A stretch of DNA of 64,000 nt, from the NCBI RefSeq assembly GCF_000368925.1, contig NZ_KB849755.1:1-64000 (forward strand), given 5' to 3'. The DNA is from Acinetobacter bereziniae LMG 1003 = CIP 70.12. Its GTDB lineage: Bacteria; Pseudomonadota; Gammaproteobacteria; Pseudomonadales; Moraxellaceae. Shown here piece by piece: positions 45,292-54,735 of the stretch; position 1 is the first letter of the stretch; every line of letters starts with the position of its first letter. The position numbers were made by a program, and so were the translations under genes. The notes under the pieces were generated by a model, which was not told where the DNA came from, ran no database searches, and was given only the letters and a program-made list of their open reading frames with translations.

Positions 45292-46053
45292 ATGAATCCT
45301 CTTGAAACTCAGACTTCAATGTCTCAACCCCACCCTGCTTCGTTTACCCCCAATAAAGATAACCCATTTTCACCTAAAGGGCGTTTTGGTCGCCTGTCTT
45401 ATCTTGCTTGGTTATTTATTATCAGTATGCTCTACACATGTGTACTGTTTATTATTGCTGGTATCGCTGTTGTCGCGCTCATGCAAACAGGAAGTCAGAA
45501 TCCAGCTGCTTTATTGCAATCTGGCTTAGGCTATTTTGTTATTTTCCTCGCTGTTATTGTGGTTATTGCTTTTACCGTAGTCAATATTTGTATCGCGATC
45601 CGACGTATCCATGACTTAAATAAAAGCGGCTGGCTATGGTTGTTATTTTTAATTCCTCTTGTGAATATTTTCTTTGGTATATATGTGATGTGCGCCAAAG
45701 GTACTGAGGGCAATAATAACTATGGTCCGCAACGACAAACCGAACAAACAGAAAAGTTACTCGGTAGCTTATATGCTGTTTTCTTAGCTATTTTTATTGT
45801 GGCTTATGGTTCGATTGCAGTATGGATGATTTCAATGCAAGGCAGCATGCCACAAAGCATGGATAGTATGGAAATGACTGAGCATGATACGTCTAACTTA
45901 GAACAAGAACTTGCGCAAGCAGCTCAAGAGCTCGAACAAACAAGTGATGAGATCGAACAATCAGCACATGATTCTGAACAAAGCACTGAAGCAGCAAATC
46001 AAACTGAAAATGAAGATACTCATTCCAACACACAAGAAGTCAATCAAAGATAA
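45292..46053 (+). CDS. DUF805 inner-membrane protein with acidic tail
   Basis: A 253-residue membrane protein. The DUF805 core spans residues about 25-130, with FSPKGRFGRLSYLAWLF at its start, three to four hydrophobic segments and the conserved RRIHDLNKSGWLWLLFLIPLVN. A further membrane segment lies at about 160-180. The last 60 residues form a Glu/Gln-rich tail (EQELAQAAQELEQTSDEIEQ) that looks like a cytosolic coiled coil. Function is unknown. AGGAAA precedes the ATG and a terminator follows directly. Confidence 0.85.
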   Translation: MNPLETQTSMSQPHPASFTPNKDNPFSPKGRFGRLSYLAWLFIISMLYTCVLFIIAGIAVVALMQTGSQNPAALLQSGLGYFVIFLAVIVVIAFTVVNICIAIRRIHDLNKSGWLWLLFLIPLVNIFFGIYVMCAKGTEGNNNYGPQRQTEQTEKLLGSLYAVFLAIFIVAYGSIAVWMISMQGSMPQSMDSMEMTEHDTSNLEQELAQAAQELEQTSDEIEQSAHDSEQSTEAANQTENEDTHSNTQEVNQR

Positions 46054-46070
46054 TGCTTCCTGAGTATTTA

Positions 46071-46098
46071 AAAGAGGTCTAATCAAGACCTCTTTTTT
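46071..46098 (+). terminator. Terminator after the DUF805 gene
   Basis: AAAGAGGTCT, loop AATCA, AGACCTCTTTTTT (46071-46098). Confidence 0.88.
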
Positions 46099-46250
46099 AT
46101 TGAGCAATCATAATCATTATTTCAATTTTTCAGATTGGTTAATTAAAGAAAATTTAGCTTGATTTTCACGGCGTCTTACTCAACGAAAAAATTTGTCATC
46201 TTTTATCTAAACAAAAAAACACTGTTTTATTTGTAGTGCAAGAGTGATAC

Positions 46251-46383
46251 ATCACCTACGCAAATCTACTTAAACTTTAGATATAAAGTGTGGCAATGGA
46301 AAGTTCATATCATTCAACAATAGCTTTACTGGATAGATTTTATTGATCAAGAGAAATTATAATTTACGCTATGAGTTTTTCAA
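46251..46383 (-). repeat. Dispersed 133-bp intergenic repeat, copy B
   Basis: The reverse complement of this stretch aligns without gaps to 16378-16510. It lies downstream of the bd-oxidase accessory gene, on the same strand as that operon, and has no reading frame. Confidence 0.75.
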
Positions 46384-46470
46384 TGGCTTAACGATATGAA
46401 AAAGATCTATTGATTTAAATAAAAAATGAGGAATAAATTCCTCATTTTCATTTGTTCTAAAAATTAAAAT

Positions 46471-46578
46471 TTAATATGCCCATTGAATCAACATTCTAAA
46501 AAAACCTGCAATGATGGCTAACGTTAAAAAACCACCAAGCCATAACAAAATAAACCACTGTGTTTGAGAAAGTTTCAA
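46471..46578 (-). CDS. CydX/DUF2474-like small subunit of the bd oxidase
   Basis: A 35-residue single-span protein starting with TTG behind GAGG. The hydrophobic run WFILLWLGGFLTLAIIAGF is followed by RMLIQW. A Trp-rich segment and an Arg after the membrane span are the pattern of DUF2474/CydX proteins that follow bd oxidase genes and stabilise the haem site. It lies 100 bp downstream of the subunit II gene, on the same strand. It is too short for ordinary gene finding. The TTG start is the main uncertainty. Confidence 0.6.
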   Translation of the reverse strand: MKLSQTQWFILLWLGGFLTLAIIAGFFRMLIQWAY

Positions 46579-46679
46579 AATTCACGACCTCGCTACTGAC
46601 AATGTATCTGGTTTCAATCAACCCAACGATCAATTTAAATCGCTGAGTCTTCTATCTTCTAAAAGATTTACTGCATGAA

Positions 46680-47684
46680 TCAGTGATAACCCTCATCCCC
46701 AATACGCACTTTATCTCTAAATACCCAATATGAAAGCCCGGTATAGATCAAAATAATGGGGATTAAGATTAAAGCGCCAATTAAGGCAAACAATTGACTG
46801 CTTTGTGGCGCTGCTGCATCCCAAATCGTGATAGACGGCGGAATAACATAGGGCCATAGACTAATGATAAATCCAGTATAAGCAAGGAATACCAAAGCTA
46901 AGGTGTAGATAAAAGGACTGAGTTCATTATGATGTTTACATGCACGTAAAATCAGAACAGTAAAGATCACCACCAAAATTGGTACAGGGCTAAAATACAT
47001 CAATTGAGGCTGACTAAACCAACGTGCGGCAATTTCAGGGTGTGCCATTGGTGTATAAATACTGACAGCGCCAAAAATGAGTAATAATGCAATCACTAAC
47101 TTCGGCATGAGTTGATACATACGATGTTGCAAATCAAGCTCAGTTTTAAAAATCAACCATCCGCACCCCAAAGCAGCATACAGTACAACCACTCCTAACC
47201 CTGTAAAAATCGTGAACGGCGTCAACCAATCTAATCCACCACCTGCGTACATATGATTTTCAACTTTAATTCCTTGAATATAAGCACCTAAAATCATACC
47301 TTGGAAAAAACTGGCAAGAATTGAGCCACCAATAAAAGCCTTGTCCCATAAATGTTTGGTTCTATTGGCTTTGAAACGAAATTCGAAAGCCACGCCACGG
47401 AAAATTAAAGCCACCACCATCAAGATAATTGGCATATAAAGTGCGGATAATACTGTGGCATAGACCATCGGGAATGCAGCATATAAACCCGCCCCACCCA
47501 AAACCATCCATGTTTCATTGCCATCCCAAACAGGGGCAACCGTATTCATCATCACATCACGTTCTTGTTGATCCTTGAAAAATGGGAACAGAATTCCAAT
47601 ACCCAAATCAAAACCATCCAGAACCACATAAATAAATACACCAATGGCAATAATGACAATCCAAATCAGAGATAAATCAATCAT
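46680..47684 (-). CDS. cioB: Cytochrome bd-type quinol oxidase subunit II
   Basis: A 334-residue inner-membrane protein with about eight hydrophobic segments. Family marks are the N-terminal GVFIYVVLDGFDLGIGILFPF and VAPVWDGNETWMVLGGAGLYAAFP. It partners subunit I in oxidising quinol and reducing oxygen without proton pumping. The sequence and short length match the cyanide-insensitive (CIO/CydB) branch. Its ATG overlaps the subunit I stop by one base (TAATG). Confidence 0.9.
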   Translation of the reverse strand: MIDLSLIWIVIIAIGVFIYVVLDGFDLGIGILFPFFKDQQERDVMMNTVAPVWDGNETWMVLGGAGLYAAFPMVYATVLSALYMPIILMVVALIFRGVAFEFRFKANRTKHLWDKAFIGGSILASFFQGMILGAYIQGIKVENHMYAGGGLDWLTPFTIFTGLGVVVLYAALGCGWLIFKTELDLQHRMYQLMPKLVIALLLIFGAVSIYTPMAHPEIAARWFSQPQLMYFSPVPILVVIFTVLILRACKHHNELSPFIYTLALVFLAYTGFIISLWPYVIPPSITIWDAAAPQSSQLFALIGALILIPIILIYTGLSYWVFRDKVRIGDEGYH

Positions 47685-49120
47685 TATTTAGGCTCCTGTT
47701 CGTTTGAATCAACACTTTCATCTACACTGGTCAGTGGTCGTTTTGATGCAAGAATTACAGCTTCTTCACTATGTGCTTGACCTTCAGGTGTTGAATAAAT
47801 AAATTGCGGACCTTTATGCATCAGTTTCAACATATAGTAGATGCCAATTCCAAAAACAACACAGTAAACCACTACAAAAATAATCAGTGTTAGACCGACT
47901 TGTTCAGCAGATACAGGTGATAAAGCATCTTTCGTGCGCATCACGCCATACACAACCCACGGCTGACGACCAACTTCAGTGGTGAACCAACCTGCAAGCA
48001 AGGCAATAAAACCCGATGGTCCCATCACAAAAGCAAAACGATGTAGCCATTTGTTTTCGTATAGCTTACCGCCCTTGCGTAAGAACAAAGCAAATGCTGC
48101 AAGTAAAATCATCAGCATTCCTAGCCCAACCATGATTCGGAAGCTCCAAAACACGATGGTCGAATTAGGACGATCTTCAGGTGCGAATTCTTTTAAGCCT
48201 TTGACTTCACCATCCATCGTATGGGTCATGATCAGACTACCCAAATTTGGAATACCGACTGCATATTTAGTTTCTTCAGCCTGCATATCAGGAATCCCGA
48301 ATAAATATAAAGGCATACCTTCACCTTTATTGGTTTCCCAATGTCCTTCAATCGCCGCAAGTTTAGCAGGTTGATGCTTCAGGGTATTTAGACCATGGTT
48401 ATCACCGATTAAAACTTGCAATGGCGCAAGGATTAAAATCATCCACATTGCCATAGAAAAAGAGGTTTTGACCAAAGCATCACGGCGACCTTTGAGTAAA
48501 TGCCATGCAGCGGTCGCAGCAACCAACAATGCTGAAACTAGGAATGCGGCAGCTGCCATATGTGCTAAGCGATATGGAAATGAAGGATTAAAGACAATGG
48601 CGAACCAATCTTGTGGAACGATAATGCCATTTTCAATCGTGAAACCTTGTGGCGTTTGCATCCAACTGTTTGAGGATAAAATCCAAAACATTGAAATACA
48701 GGTACCCACCGCAACCATTGCAGTTGCAAAAAAATGCGCCCGTGGACCTACACGTCCCCAACCAAACAACATGATTCCAAGAAAGCCAGCTTCAAGGAAA
48801 AATGCACTGAGTACCTCATAAGCCAATAAAGGACCTGTGACAGAACCTGCAACACGGGAAAACTCACTCCAGTTGGTTCCAAACTGATAGCTCATGACAA
48901 CGCCTGATACGACGCCCATCCCAAAAGCTACAGCGAAAATTTTCACCCAAAATTTAAATAAATCTTGGTATACAGGATTTTTTGTCTTGAGCCAACGCCA
49001 TTCTAAAACAGCCAAGAAACTTGCTAATCCGATTGAAATTGCAGGGAAAATAATATGAAAAGACACTGTAAAGGCAAACTGTATACGTGCCAATTCTAAA
49101 GCTGTTAATCCTAAATTCAT
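47684..49120 (-). CDS. cioA: Cytochrome bd-type quinol oxidase subunit I
   Basis: A 478-residue haem-binding subunit with nine to ten membrane segments. The N-terminal RIQFAFTVSFHIIFPAISIGLA carries the high-spin haem histidine, and the Q-loop area (KLAAIEGHWE...GIPDMQAEETKYAVGIP) is the short form. The end of helix VIII has WFTTEVGRQPWVVYGVMRT. The short Q-loop is typical of CIO-type oxidases, which work at high cyanide or low oxygen. AAGGTG precedes the ATG. Forms an operon with the subunit II gene and a CydX-like gene. Confidence 0.92.
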   Translation of the reverse strand: MNLGLTALELARIQFAFTVSFHIIFPAISIGLASFLAVLEWRWLKTKNPVYQDLFKFWVKIFAVAFGMGVVSGVVMSYQFGTNWSEFSRVAGSVTGPLLAYEVLSAFFLEAGFLGIMLFGWGRVGPRAHFFATAMVAVGTCISMFWILSSNSWMQTPQGFTIENGIIVPQDWFAIVFNPSFPYRLAHMAAAAFLVSALLVAATAAWHLLKGRRDALVKTSFSMAMWMILILAPLQVLIGDNHGLNTLKHQPAKLAAIEGHWETNKGEGMPLYLFGIPDMQAEETKYAVGIPNLGSLIMTHTMDGEVKGLKEFAPEDRPNSTIVFWSFRIMVGLGMLMILLAAFALFLRKGGKLYENKWLHRFAFVMGPSGFIALLAGWFTTEVGRQPWVVYGVMRTKDALSPVSAEQVGLTLIIFVVVYCVVFGIGIYYMLKLMHKGPQFIYSTPEGQAHSEEAVILASKRPLTSVDESVDSNEQEPK

Positions 49121-49311
49121 GACATCACCTTATGCATAGATAAAGGTTGAGTATTGAATGCTTCTCGCAATATTTTTTGTTTTGCCAGATCAGCATACGC
49201 CTGAAATTTAGCCATAGTCTGTTGCTTTATGTTTTCATTCTGAACGATTAACCCTAAAAATTGCATGCAAGGGATCGTTTCCTGCCATTTGAGGAAAATT
49301 GAATACATCAT
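49117..49311 (-). CDS. Small protein overlapping the oxidase operon start
   Basis: A 64-residue open frame whose stop overlaps the cioA ATG (ATGA), as in translationally coupled genes. The C-terminal half (MAKFQAYADLAKQKILREAF) is helical and basic; the first 30 residues may not be translated, since internal ATGs exist. No family is recognised. The coupling is the only support for it being real. Confidence 0.45.
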   Translation of the reverse strand: MMYSIFLKWQETIPCMQFLGLIVQNENIKQQTMAKFQAYADLAKQKILREAFNTQPLSMHKVMS

Positions 49312-49403
49312 GGTGATTCTCTACATCATAAATTCGAAATAGCATCCGATTGTTTTACATGCTTAAAATTAAACATTTCAAAGCAATGGATGGATGAATA
49401 TGT

Positions 49404-49841
49404 TTATGTATAGCGTATCGGTGGGGCTCGCCCTTGAGGAATAAGAAATAAACGCTGTAATTCAAAATAGACATGTTGGAAGGCTTCAACATAAGCCAAT
49501 AAGCGTATTTGTATACGCACCAATATTTCTTTTACGCCAATTTCAGGTGGCATCACCAAATTACCATAGACCACGCAATACTGGCATTGATGGTTCATAT
49601 CATGATGATCATGACCTGAAGATGTTGCCTGTTGTGTCTGATCTAAGTGTAAATAGTGATGAATAAAGCTGGATTCTTGCTCATGATGACTATGTGCATG
49701 TGTTGGACGTAACAAAGATTGAGTGATGTCTTCACAGACCGGAGCAATTTGATATTGTTCAGGCAAGAGCGGCTGTAAAAAAACCGCAAGCTGTAAAAAT
49801 ACTGTTGCAAATGCTAGCAACAAACCACTGCGTCTTAACAC
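49404..49841 (-). CDS. DUF2946-family protein, histidine-rich
   Basis: A 145-residue exported or membrane-anchored protein starting with GTG. A hydrophobic N-terminal segment (residues 5-24) is followed by a histidine-rich stretch (HAHSHHEQ, HHYLHL, SGHDHHDMNHQCQYC) and the terminal GRAPP motif that marks DUF2946. Members often lie near copper or cobalt uptake genes and may bind metal in the periplasm. It lies upstream of the bd-oxidase operon on the same strand, about 90 bp before the small coupled frame. Confidence 0.75.
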   Translation of the reverse strand: MLRRSGLLLAFATVFLQLAVFLQPLLPEQYQIAPVCEDITQSLLRPTHAHSHHEQESSFIHHYLHLDQTQQATSSGHDHHDMNHQCQYCVVYGNLVMPPEIGVKEILVRIQIRLLAYVEAFQHVYFELQRLFLIPQGRAPPIRYT

Positions 49842-50134
49842 AATTGATTGCTCATATTGACAGAGATACGAAAAAGGAAAATGTCACTTGATGCAGTCAT
49901 TCTTAATCTGTGGTCAATAATGACTGAATAAAAACCAAGCACATTACTCAACTTTTCTTATATTACTATAGTACATTTATTTTGTTATTCAAAGCTTCTT
50001 TAGCACTATTTTAGCAATACTTTGCACTTTTTTTCATTTAGATTTTCTATATAAATCATCACTCGAATAGATACATTGATTAATTTATAAACTACATTAG
50101 ATAAATGATAGTCAGTCTTTCTATAAAGCGGATT

Positions 50135-51112
50135 TTAGCAACGGCTAAAACGACGGCGATACTCCAGTGGTGTCAATCCTGTCTTCTTTCTAAATAATCG
50201 TCTAAAGGAACTTGGATCAAGATAACCGACACTTTGCATAATCATGTCAATGGATTGTTCTGTTTCCTCTAAACGCTTTTGCGCGGCTTCAATACGAATC
50301 GCCTGAATATAACTATTCGGTGGTACACCTAAAGCTGTTTTAAAACGGCGAATCAAAGTCCTCAAAGTCACATTAAACTGCTGTGCTAAAAAAGCGATGC
50401 TGATCGGCTCTGCAAAATTAACTTCTATCCATTGTTGTATACGCTGCACCAATTCATCATGATGAAGATTAGAAATTTGTAGAATTGAATAAGACAGTTG
50501 ACTACTACGACGATAATCAATCACAAAAGACTTCGCTGTTTGAATCGCAATTTCAAAACCATAAAAATGTTCAATCAAATGCAAGCCCATATCAAACCAT
50601 GCCAATCCTCCACCAGCACAATAAATATGTTCAGAGCGAGTAATTAATTGCTCTGTCTTTAAACTAACATTTGGATAACGGCGATCAAATAAATCTTTAA
50701 AGCCCCAATGTGTTGTAGCTAGACGTTGATCTAAAATCCCAGCCTCTGCTAAAAAGAAATTACCCGTACACATACCGACAATCATCCACTGTTGTTGGTT
50801 TGCATATCGAATAAAGTCTATTACTCCTTGCTGTTGGCTAACAATCTGTTCAATAGAAGCCCCTATCGTCGGAACAACGATGACATCCGTAGCTTGAACC
50901 GCATGAAAGGCGATGTCAGTCTGAATCTGTATACCGTTTATACATTGAATAGCATCTCCGTTTAAACTGGCAATTTGGACTTGAAAGAGTCTCTGAACAT
51001 CTTGGTTCTGAATACGATTCCAACTGGCTCCAGTCATTGAAAATAAATCAACAATACAGGTCAAAGCTGAAGCCAAAGCACCATCAAACCCAACCACGGT
51101 GATTTTAATCAT
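50135..51112 (-). CDS. GlxA-type AraC-family regulator
   Basis: A 325-residue regulator. An N-terminal DJ-1/PfpI-like domain (residues about 5-180, with VGMCTGNFFLAEAGIL including the nucleophile-elbow cysteine) is joined to a C-terminal AraC double helix-turn-helix (ISIAFLAQQFNVTLRTLIRRFKTALG...QSVGYLDPSSFRRLFRKKTGLTPLEYRRRF). It is divergent from an acyl-CoA dehydrogenase gene across 126 bp, which it may control. Related regulators (GbdR, CdhR, ArgR) sense quaternary amines or amino acids; the ligand here is unknown. Confidence 0.86.
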   Translation of the reverse strand: MIKITVVGFDGALASALTCIVDLFSMTGASWNRIQNQDVQRLFQVQIASLNGDAIQCINGIQIQTDIAFHAVQATDVIVVPTIGASIEQIVSQQQGVIDFIRYANQQQWMIVGMCTGNFFLAEAGILDQRLATTHWGFKDLFDRRYPNVSLKTEQLITRSEHIYCAGGGLAWFDMGLHLIEHFYGFEIAIQTAKSFVIDYRRSSQLSYSILQISNLHHDELVQRIQQWIEVNFAEPISIAFLAQQFNVTLRTLIRRFKTALGVPPNSYIQAIRIEAAQKRLEETEQSIDMIMQSVGYLDPSSFRRLFRKKTGLTPLEYRRRFSRC

Positions 51113-51238
51113 GAATAAAAATGCTGTAAGAATAATAATGTCATTTATAGCACTGATGATGTCATTTTTGACAAGTCTTATATTGATATTTTTTGATTAA
51201 GCTCGTTTCAAAATAAAAGTATTTAAAAAGGAATTTTT

Positions 51239-53026
51239 ATGTCTACATTGATTCATGCTAAAGATCTCAACTTTTTGCTCTATCAAGTTTTCGAAGCTGA
51301 ACAGTTAACTGAATTAAACCGCTACAAAGAACATGATAAAACCACATTTGACAGCATATTAAATACCGCACAAGGTATCGCAACAGACTATTTTGTCCCG
51401 CATAATGCCAAAGCCGATCAAAATGAGCCTATTTTTGATGGCGCGAATGTCAAAACAATTCCTGAAGTTAAAATTGCATGGCAACAATATGCTGCTTCAG
51501 GTTTATTGTCTGCGCAGCATGATTATGAGCATGGTGGGATGCAACTTCCCACTTTAATACATATGGCATGTCATGCATTTTTTATGTCCGCCAATCCTTC
51601 TACAGCAGCATATCCATTTCTCACTGCTGCAGCAGCGAACCTGATTCAAGCGTTTGCTGCACCTCAACACAAACAAACCTTTTTACCCGCAATGTTTGAT
51701 GGTCGATTTGCTGGAACAATGGCACTCACGGAACCAAATGTCGGTTCTTCATTGGGTGATTTGACCACCAAAGCGATTCCGCAAGCAGATGGTAACTATC
51801 TGATCAAAGGTCAGAAAATGTTTATTTCTGGTGGTGATCAAGATATTACTGAAAATATTGTTCATTTGGTTTTAGCAAGAATTCACGGTGCGCCGCAAGG
51901 CGTTAAAGGAATTTCACTGTTTATTGTGCCAAAGTTTAAAACGTATTTAGATGGTTCTGTAGCAGAATCGAATGATGTCCATTTGAGTGGTTTATTACAT
52001 AAAATGGGCTATAGAGGGACAACTTCGACTGTGCTTAGCTTTGGTGAAAATGATCAATGCCAAGGTTATCTGATTGGACAAGCTGGTGATGGCTTAAAAT
52101 ACATGTTCAAAATGATGAATGAAGCACGCGTTGGTGTAGGTCTGGGTGCAGCAATGATTGGTTATCGTGGCTATTTAGAATCTTTAAACTACGCAAAAAA
52201 TCGACCACAAGGTCGATTGGCTGATGAAAAGGACCCATCCAGCAAACCTGTCAATATTATTGAGCACAGTGATGTAAAACGAATGTTATTGGCACAAAAG
52301 TCTTATGTAGAAGGTGGATTGGCCTTATGCTTATTTGCTGCACGTTTGATTGATGAACATCAGGCAGCGGACAATACAGACAGCGCGATTCTTTTAGACT
52401 TGATTACACCAGTCGTGAAGTCATTCCCCTCCGCCTATGGTCCCAAAGCCAATGATTTAGCAATACAAGTGCTTGGCGGTGCTGGATATACAAAAGACTA
52501 TCCTGTCGAACAATGCTACCGTGATAATCGCCTCAATCCGATTCATGAAGGTACCTATGGCATTCAGTCCTTGGACTTATTGGGGCGTAAACTATGGCAA
52601 CATGATCAACAAGGCTTAAAAATACTGTTGCAACGTATTCATCAAACGCTTGATGAAGTCAGTGATGATGCTGCCCGCGAAATTGCTACGATATTCTGTA
52701 AGCATTTAGCCACGATTGAAAAAACCACCAATATACTCGGCGCTGCACTTAGACAAGGCAAAATCAAACAAGCCCTTGCCAACTCAGCACTCTATCTCGA
52801 TATGTTTGGAAAGTTACTGGTTGCTTGGTTATGGCTTGAGATGGTCAATAAAGCAGTAAAAGCGTTTAAAGAATCAACGCATCAAGAGGATATAGATTTT
52901 TTAGCTGGAAAAATTCAAGCAGCACGTTATTTTATAATGTGGGAACTTCCTGAAATTGAACATCAAGCCAAACTTCTAATCAGCTTCGATGAGACATGTT
53001 CAATGATGCAAAATGACTGGTTTTAA
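51239..53026 (+). CDS. Acyl-CoA dehydrogenase (595-residue class)
   Basis: A 595-residue flavoprotein of the long acyl-CoA dehydrogenase class with an extra C-terminal domain. Marks: MALTEPNVGSSLGDL, KMFISGGDQDITENIVHLVLARI, the catalytic-base region YRDNRLNPIHEGTYGIQSLDLLGRK and QVLGGAGYTKDYPVEQ. It is like DmdC or FadE-type enzymes and introduces the 2,3 double bond in an acyl-CoA. AAGGAA precedes the ATG. It is divergent from the GlxA-type regulator and ends at a strong terminator. It is unrelated in class to the ACAD10/11-like enzyme at 35.7 kb. Confidence 0.88.
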   Translation: MSTLIHAKDLNFLLYQVFEAEQLTELNRYKEHDKTTFDSILNTAQGIATDYFVPHNAKADQNEPIFDGANVKTIPEVKIAWQQYAASGLLSAQHDYEHGGMQLPTLIHMACHAFFMSANPSTAAYPFLTAAAANLIQAFAAPQHKQTFLPAMFDGRFAGTMALTEPNVGSSLGDLTTKAIPQADGNYLIKGQKMFISGGDQDITENIVHLVLARIHGAPQGVKGISLFIVPKFKTYLDGSVAESNDVHLSGLLHKMGYRGTTSTVLSFGENDQCQGYLIGQAGDGLKYMFKMMNEARVGVGLGAAMIGYRGYLESLNYAKNRPQGRLADEKDPSSKPVNIIEHSDVKRMLLAQKSYVEGGLALCLFAARLIDEHQAADNTDSAILLDLITPVVKSFPSAYGPKANDLAIQVLGGAGYTKDYPVEQCYRDNRLNPIHEGTYGIQSLDLLGRKLWQHDQQGLKILLQRIHQTLDEVSDDAAREIATIFCKHLATIEKTTNILGAALRQGKIKQALANSALYLDMFGKLLVAWLWLEMVNKAVKAFKESTHQEDIDFLAGKIQAARYFIMWELPEIEHQAKLLISFDETCSMMQNDWF

Positions 53027-53044
53027 ATTCAAAACGGTTTAATG

Positions 53045-53076
53045 AAAGCACCTTAACTGCATAGCTAAGGTGCTTT
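53045..53076. terminator. Bidirectional terminator
   Basis: AAAGCACCTTA (53045-53055) and TAAGGTGCTTT (53066-53076), followed by more T on the plus strand; lies between convergent genes. Confidence 0.85.
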
Positions 53077-53093
53077 TTTAATAGGTATTTAAG

Positions 53094-53696
53094 TTATTTA
53101 AACACTTTAAAACGCACAGCATCATCCATATATGTTTTTTCTGATGCGTCAGCTTCAATTGAACCAAACACCAACTGCGCACGAAGTTTCCAATTTTTAG
53201 GAATATCCCATTCAGCATGAACTTGTTCATCTACAATAGGATTATAATGTTGTAAAGAAGCACCTAAGCCATCGCTATTTAAAGCTGCCCATGTTGCAAA
53301 CTGTGCAATCGCGGTAGAATGTTCTGCCCATACTGGAAAGTTATCGGCATAAGAAGGAAATTGCGCTTGCAAATCTTTCACGACATCTTGGTCTTCAAAG
53401 AATAATACTGTTCCAAACCCTGCAATAAAACTATCCATTTTTGCTTCGGTTTTTAATGCACTTGCTTCATCTTTAGCATAAGTTTTGAGTTGGGCTTTGA
53501 CAAAATTCCAAAATTTTTCATGTTCAGCATTAAACAAAATCACCGCTCGAGAAGATTGCGAGTTAAAAGACGATGGGCTTTGTTTGATTGCTTGTTGAAT
53601 GAGATCAGAAAGATATTCTGGAGAATGATTGACATGACGTCCAATCGCATAAATAGTACGGCGTTTATGAATTAAATCTAAAAAAACATTCGACAT
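53094..53696 (-). CDS. Nitroreductase-family protein
   Basis: A 200-residue FMN-dependent oxidoreductase. The N-terminal HKRRTIYAIGR and QAIKQSPSSFNSQSSRAVILF bind FMN; the mid region (FPVWAEHSTAIAQFATWAALNSDGLGASLQHYNP) and GSIEADASEK are typical of the HBN1-like fungal/bacterial branch. These NAD(P)H enzymes reduce nitro compounds or quinones. AAGGA precedes the ATG. Single gene. Confidence 0.87.
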   Translation of the reverse strand: MSNVFLDLIHKRRTIYAIGRHVNHSPEYLSDLIQQAIKQSPSSFNSQSSRAVILFNAEHEKFWNFVKAQLKTYAKDEASALKTEAKMDSFIAGFGTVLFFEDQDVVKDLQAQFPSYADNFPVWAEHSTAIAQFATWAALNSDGLGASLQHYNPIVDEQVHAEWDIPKNWKLRAQLVFGSIEADASEKTYMDDAVRFKVFK

Positions 53697-54073
53697 GAAT
53701 TAAAATCCTTGGATATATCCTCGGGAAAATCCGATAGCACTAAAAATATTGTGAAGATATTTTAAAAAATCATTAATTTCAATGAATTGATAAAATCTGA
53801 AGTATTACAACATAAATAAGTGACTTATGAATATCTGATTTCGATATAAACTTTGAATCAAAACAAATCATCAACATTAAGTACTCTTCGATCACAGACC
53901 AATGTTTTCTTAATGGATTCATTTGATTTTTATCAGAACAACATGTTTGCTATTTATACAATTTTTCATCTTTATTACACATAAGTATCTTATTTTTAAA
54001 TAGTGTCCTTATAATCTTCTGTAATCAAAAGTTGTAAGTTTTTATACCGCTTTAAAAAATCAATGAGTTATAA

Positions 54074-54145
54074 ATGAAAGTCTTAAATTTAATGGGTCTA
54101 CTCAGTTCAATCTTTATTCTTTTTTTTATTATCTATTCATTATAG
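54074..54145 (+). CDS. Possible 23-residue hydrophobic peptide
   Basis: In a 540-bp gap, a frame opens with ATG at 54074 and encodes one hydrophobic helix (MGLLSSIFILFFIIYSL at the end). TATAAT at 54010-54015 could be its -10. There is no good ribosome site. The size and composition fit a small membrane or type I toxin peptide, but an AT-rich gap can yield such a frame by chance. An imperfect hairpin follows at 54186-54220. Otherwise nothing was seen in the gap. Confidence 0.25.
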   Translation: MKVLNLMGLLSSIFILFFIIYSL

Positions 54146-54243
54146 CCACTTAATATAATCAGCCCCTAAAATGACACCGTTATAAGTTCAACAAGAACAG
54201 TAATGACTGTCCTTGTGAACGATGATGTACTTTCGAGATTTAA

Positions 54244-54735
54244 TTAAAAATGTGCATTTAATACCTTTGCTGATACTGTATTTTTCCAAAGCTCACGTAA
54301 TGTCGGCAAATAAAATTTTTCACCAAGATCAATCAACTCAGCATCAATCAAGGCATGTGTTTCATGCATAAATAAATAATCTAGCTCAACCGTAGACAAT
54401 TGCTGCTGTTGTTTGGCAAATTCTTTACGCTTGGCTTGTGCTTGTTTAAGCAGTTGATCAGCAAAATCCTTGGTTTTATATTGACTGATTGCCTGTAATC
54501 TTAGTTCGATCACGCCCCAACCTGTCAATAGTTTTTTAAAGGTTTCAAAGTCTTCACTGGTCGACTCCCATGTCATTTTTTCTAGATCTTCATCTTCTGG
54601 GAGTACAGGAAGTAAAATTTCCATCACACTAGGAAAAATCTTTTTGAAATTTAGAATAAATTTAACAGGATGTTCACCAGGATAATCTTTAAACTGAACA
54701 TGTTTCTGGACATCTGTTAAATAAATAGACAACAT
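54244..54735 (-). CDS. Protein of unknown function, helical
   Basis: A 163-residue cytosolic protein, predicted mostly helical, with no signal or membrane segment. The C-terminal half is rich in charged residues (AKRKEFAKQQQQL, a short coiled coil). AAGGA precedes the ATG, supporting a real gene. No family recognised. Single gene in a gene-poor stretch. Confidence 0.6.
   Translation of the reverse strand: MLSIYLTDVQKHVQFKDYPGEHPVKFILNFKKIFPSVMEILLPVLPEDEDLEKMTWESTSEDFETFKKLLTGWGVIELRLQAISQYKTKDFADQLLKQAQAKRKEFAKQQQQLSTVELDYLFMHETHALIDAELIDLGEKFYLPTLRELWKNTVSAKVLNAHF

Noticed and set aside
47979..48374. 131- and 117-residue frames antisense to cioA
   Set aside because: Shadows of a well-supported membrane protein gene.
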